Position numbers and translations under genes: made by a program. Positions 19,429 to 21,459 of a stretch of 21,459 bases of DNA are shown here, in pieces. The notes beneath the pieces were generated by a model that saw only the letters and a list, made by a program, of their open reading frames with translations, did no database searches and was not told where the DNA came from. Position 1 is the stretch's first letter, and each line of letters opens with the position of its first letter. The DNA is from Bipalium vagum (Eukaryota > Platyhelminthes > Tricladida > Geoplanidae): positions 1 through 21,459 of the forward strand of contig JBBMKC010237129.1 of assembly GCA_037834085.1 (NCBI GenBank). Reading direction: 5' to 3'.

Positions 19429-19434
19429 AATAAA
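19429..19434 (+). promoter_or_regulatory. Candidate poly(A) signal of the membrane protein gene
   Basis: AATAAA 69 bases after the stop codon at 19360; a second AATAAA follows near 19457. Confidence 0.5.
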
Positions 19435-19503
19435 TATTTATACATAGTTTTTAAAAATAAATTCATATCTAAAAAAAACAATGAATCCATAATGTTATAT
19501 TTT

Positions 19504-19976
19504 TTAAGCAATTGATGGAGCAGCGGATGAAATTTTTGGCCACATATCTGCACATTCCTTAGCAACTGGACCAGTGATTGCTGAACCTTTCATTTCTCCT
19601 TTATTATTTACTATAACCCCTGCGTTATCTTCAAATTGAATTATTGTTCCGTCTTTTCGTTTAAAAAGCTTTCTCTGGCGTATAACAACACCTTGTAGAA
19701 CTTTTTTTCTGAGTTCTGGTTTACCCTTTTTAACGGAACAAACAATCATGTCACCTACGGCAGCAGCAGGTAATCTGTTCAATCTAGATTTTGTTCCAAA
19801 TACACTGATAACAAACATATTTTTAGCACCAGAATTATCAGCACAATTTATGAGAGCCGCTACAGGCAAACCCAAAGAAATTCTAAAACGTCCACCAGAT
19901 GCTCCTCCACGACCTTTAAAAGTTATATAAATTCGTTAATTAGTATAAATAAATTAATAATACCTCGCTTTGACAT
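19504..19976 (-). CDS. RPL23: Ribosomal protein L23 (uL14), two exons, complete
   Basis: uL14 is a core protein of the large ribosomal subunit and binds near the factor-binding site and the intersubunit bridge with the small-subunit rRNA. Coding exons are 19976-19964 (ATGTCAAAGCGAG) and 19913-19504, joined across a 50-base intron (donor gtatta, acceptor ttttaaag) in phase 1. The product has 140 residues, the usual metazoan length, starting [20 protein letters not shown] and containing [66 protein letters not shown] and [13 protein letters not shown], the family's near-invariant blocks. No break is seen, so it looks like the working gene and not a processed copy. Odd points are FGTKSRLNR (usually G.(K/R)GRLNR) and SSAAPSIA at the end. 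Confidence 0.97.
19914..19963 (-). other. RPL23 intron
   Basis: Fifty bases, GT-AG on the minus strand, placed after codon 4. It splits the MSKRG start from the rest; its presence argues against a processed pseudogene. Confidence 0.9.
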
Positions 19977-20914
19977 ATTTTAAATTTTTTTAATATTCCT
20001 TCAAATTATTATTTAAACAATATTTATATTTTATTATTAAATTAAATGATCTAATTTTCAAAATATATTTGATAAAAAAAGTTTAAAATAAAGTGTGTAA
20101 ATTTCTAAATCCTTATACTGTCCTAATTTATATTATTTTAGAAATTGGGATAAAAATTAATTCATTAATACATTTATTATAAGTTAATATTACAAAACAA
20201 ATATATCGAATTAGATTGAATGTAAAATTGTTGATGGCGTTTATTATAATGATTAAATGATTATTAAAGTAATTTAACATTTGATTTTTCAATTAATATA
20301 GTTCAAAAAGCATCCAGAATTAAAGTTTTGTTCTAATTTTTAGATGGTAATACAAAAGAACAATCATAAAAGTTTACCTACAAGTCTTAGATTTTTCTAA
20401 AAAATAATTCAAATATTTTAATTTTATTCAAAATCTCATAAAAATCAAACTTTTCAAAAATGTTCTATAGAGATTCAATCAAAATGATCCCACCGAATAA
20501 TGGTGTCGGTAAAGCTAGTAACTAGTAAAATCACTTTTTATCAATTTATAAAAAATTTGTTAGTATGTATGTGTGGAGACTACAGCCAAATCAGGAGAGT
20601 TCAGATCAACCAAATCAAGACCAATAATTCCCAACAATCCAAGCCGCCAAACCAATCCAAGCCAAAAACGGATCCTTGACATTGTGTTACATTGTGTGAT
20701 CATTATTTCCTTTAGCTTTATTTCATGAAGTGTAGTTTGATTTAATATATAGATATACTAAGTTGATATTCCACGTAATACCACTGAACTCAAATACTGA
20801 TAAAAGGATATCGCAAATCAAAAATATTAACGTGAAGCAAAGCAAAGCAAAGTGACGCTAGAAGAAAGATAAAATATATGCTTTTGTTTGGAAGAGTAAT
20901 TTTTATTATTAGCA
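19977..20914. other. AT-rich spacer with a CCAA-rich patch
   Basis: The RPL23 promoter should lie at the left side. Bases 20580-20680 stand out as C/A-rich (ccaaatcaagacc, aaccaatccaagcc) and an open frame runs from about 20566 to 20730, with no recognised product. AAGC(AAAGC)2AAAG at 20835-20852 is a short tandem run. Confidence 0.4.
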
Positions 20915-21170
20915 TTAACTTGTTATATTTTTGTGACAAAGTCTTATCGGTGTAAAATAAATTGTTTAGAATAGTAATTTTTCTAATTTTATTAGTACTA
21001 ACTTGTTATATTTGCGTAACAAAGTTCATCTTTAAAGTCTTATTGATATAAAAGAAATTTTAGTAATAATAAAGTAATATTTAATTTCATAACTATATAA
21101 AATAAGTATTTATTCGCAAGCGTATAATAATATAAATAACTTGTTACACCAGTGTAACAAAGTCTATTAT
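20915..21170 (+). repeat. Three-unit tandem repeat with palindromic core
   Basis: Units begin with similar AT-rich lead-ins and contain TGTTATATTTTTGTGACAAA (20921), TGTTATATTTGCGTAACAAA (21004) and TGTTACACCAGTGTAACAAA (21142). Each core is an inverted repeat (TTGTTAYA / TRTAACAA type), near perfect in the third. Spacing is 83 and 138 bases. The third core looks like the start of the LTR-like copy C, so the array may be an expanded LTR start. Confidence 0.65.
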
Positions 21171-21459
21171 CGTAAAATATATAAAATTTCAATAATAATA
21201 ATTATAATAAAAACTAGCTTGGAACCAAAAGTTCACAAGACTAGTATCGATTGTCAATTAGAAAATAATATAATTAAATCGTATTGATATTTCATGTCTT
21301 TTTCATTAAGCAGGTGTGTCTTGCTAGACAAGGCACCGTTTGTCAATAATAAATAAATAAATACTCAGGCTAGGGCCTGAGGATTATCTAATTTTTAAAC
21401 TTCCGCTCCTTATAACTTTTTCTTTTTATTGTTCATATTTCACACGCTAAGTAGGGCGG
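21142..21459 (+). mobile_element. LTR-like fossil, copy C (cut by window edge)
   Basis: Starts with the palindrome TGTTACACCAGTGTAACA, as does copy A in related form. Contains AATAAATAAATACTC before a perfect 7-bp hairpin CTCAGGC-TAGG-GCCTGAG (21364-21381), a T/C-rich stretch and ACGCTAAGTAGGGCGG at the edge. Copies B and C are in the same orientation about 5.36 kb apart, but RPL23 and other unrelated sequence lie between, so they are not the two ends of one element as far as can be seen. Inner coding parts, if any, would be to the right of the window. Confidence 0.45.

Noticed and set aside
20566-20730. C/A-rich open stretch as a gene
   Set aside because: About 55 codons with no ATG start of merit, no family and low-complexity CCAA content.
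15957-21459. One long retroelement bounded by copies B and C of the LTR-like repeat
   Set aside because: RPL23, a second host-like gene and two DNA transposons lie between, and no retroelement coding sequence was recognised; independent remnants are more likely.
1-21459. CRISPR arrays, operons or prokaryotic defence genes
   Set aside because: No regularly spaced identical repeats, and the genes are spliced eukaryotic ones.

Overview
The window is AT-rich animal nuclear DNA. It has spliced genes with GT-AG introns, long TA-rich non-coding stretches, and many decayed Tc1/mariner transposons. Two host genes are recognised with confidence. Both look ecdysozoan, and from memory of the families they look most nematode-like: the RIM tail keeps GPGQLVGRQVL and a GWYKLFG ending, and ribosomal protein L23 has the [18 protein letters not shown] run. 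A nematode or close relative is therefore the best guess; species cannot be told from the window.

Layout. Bases 784-13930 (+) hold the 3' part of a RIM/UNC-10 gene (presynaptic active-zone scaffold). I place eight exons, ending in the complete C2B domain; the zinc-finger, PDZ and C2A exons must lie upstream of base 1. Six of the seven splice junctions agree in phase without strain; the junction between exons 2 and 3 needs a weak donor. The three big introns (2.5, 4.6 and 4.2 kb) hold nearly all the mariner relics, one non-autonomous Tc1-like element with visible terminal repeats, a 0.2-kb inverted-repeat element, a tRNA-like relic and an LTR-like fossil.

Bases 13.9-15.1 kb contain a possible last exon of an unidentified tail-anchored membrane protein. 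Bases 15.9-16.2 and 20.9-21.46 kb carry two further copies of the LTR-like repeat; with the copy at 5.24-5.80 kb they share a polyadenylation signal followed at once by a hairpin. Bases 17.08-18.63 kb hold two different Tc1/mariner-superfamily relics side by side. At 18.93-19.36 kb (+) is a small single-pass membrane protein gene of unknown function. It converges tail to tail with the two-exon ribosomal protein L23 gene (uL14) at 19976-19504 (-), which is complete and looks intact.

I see no operon-like or defence-like gene system. The unusual content is in the repeats: a nested mariner, the shared mariner end motif, the hairpin that varies in both arms, and a three-unit palindromic tandem repeat near the right edge.
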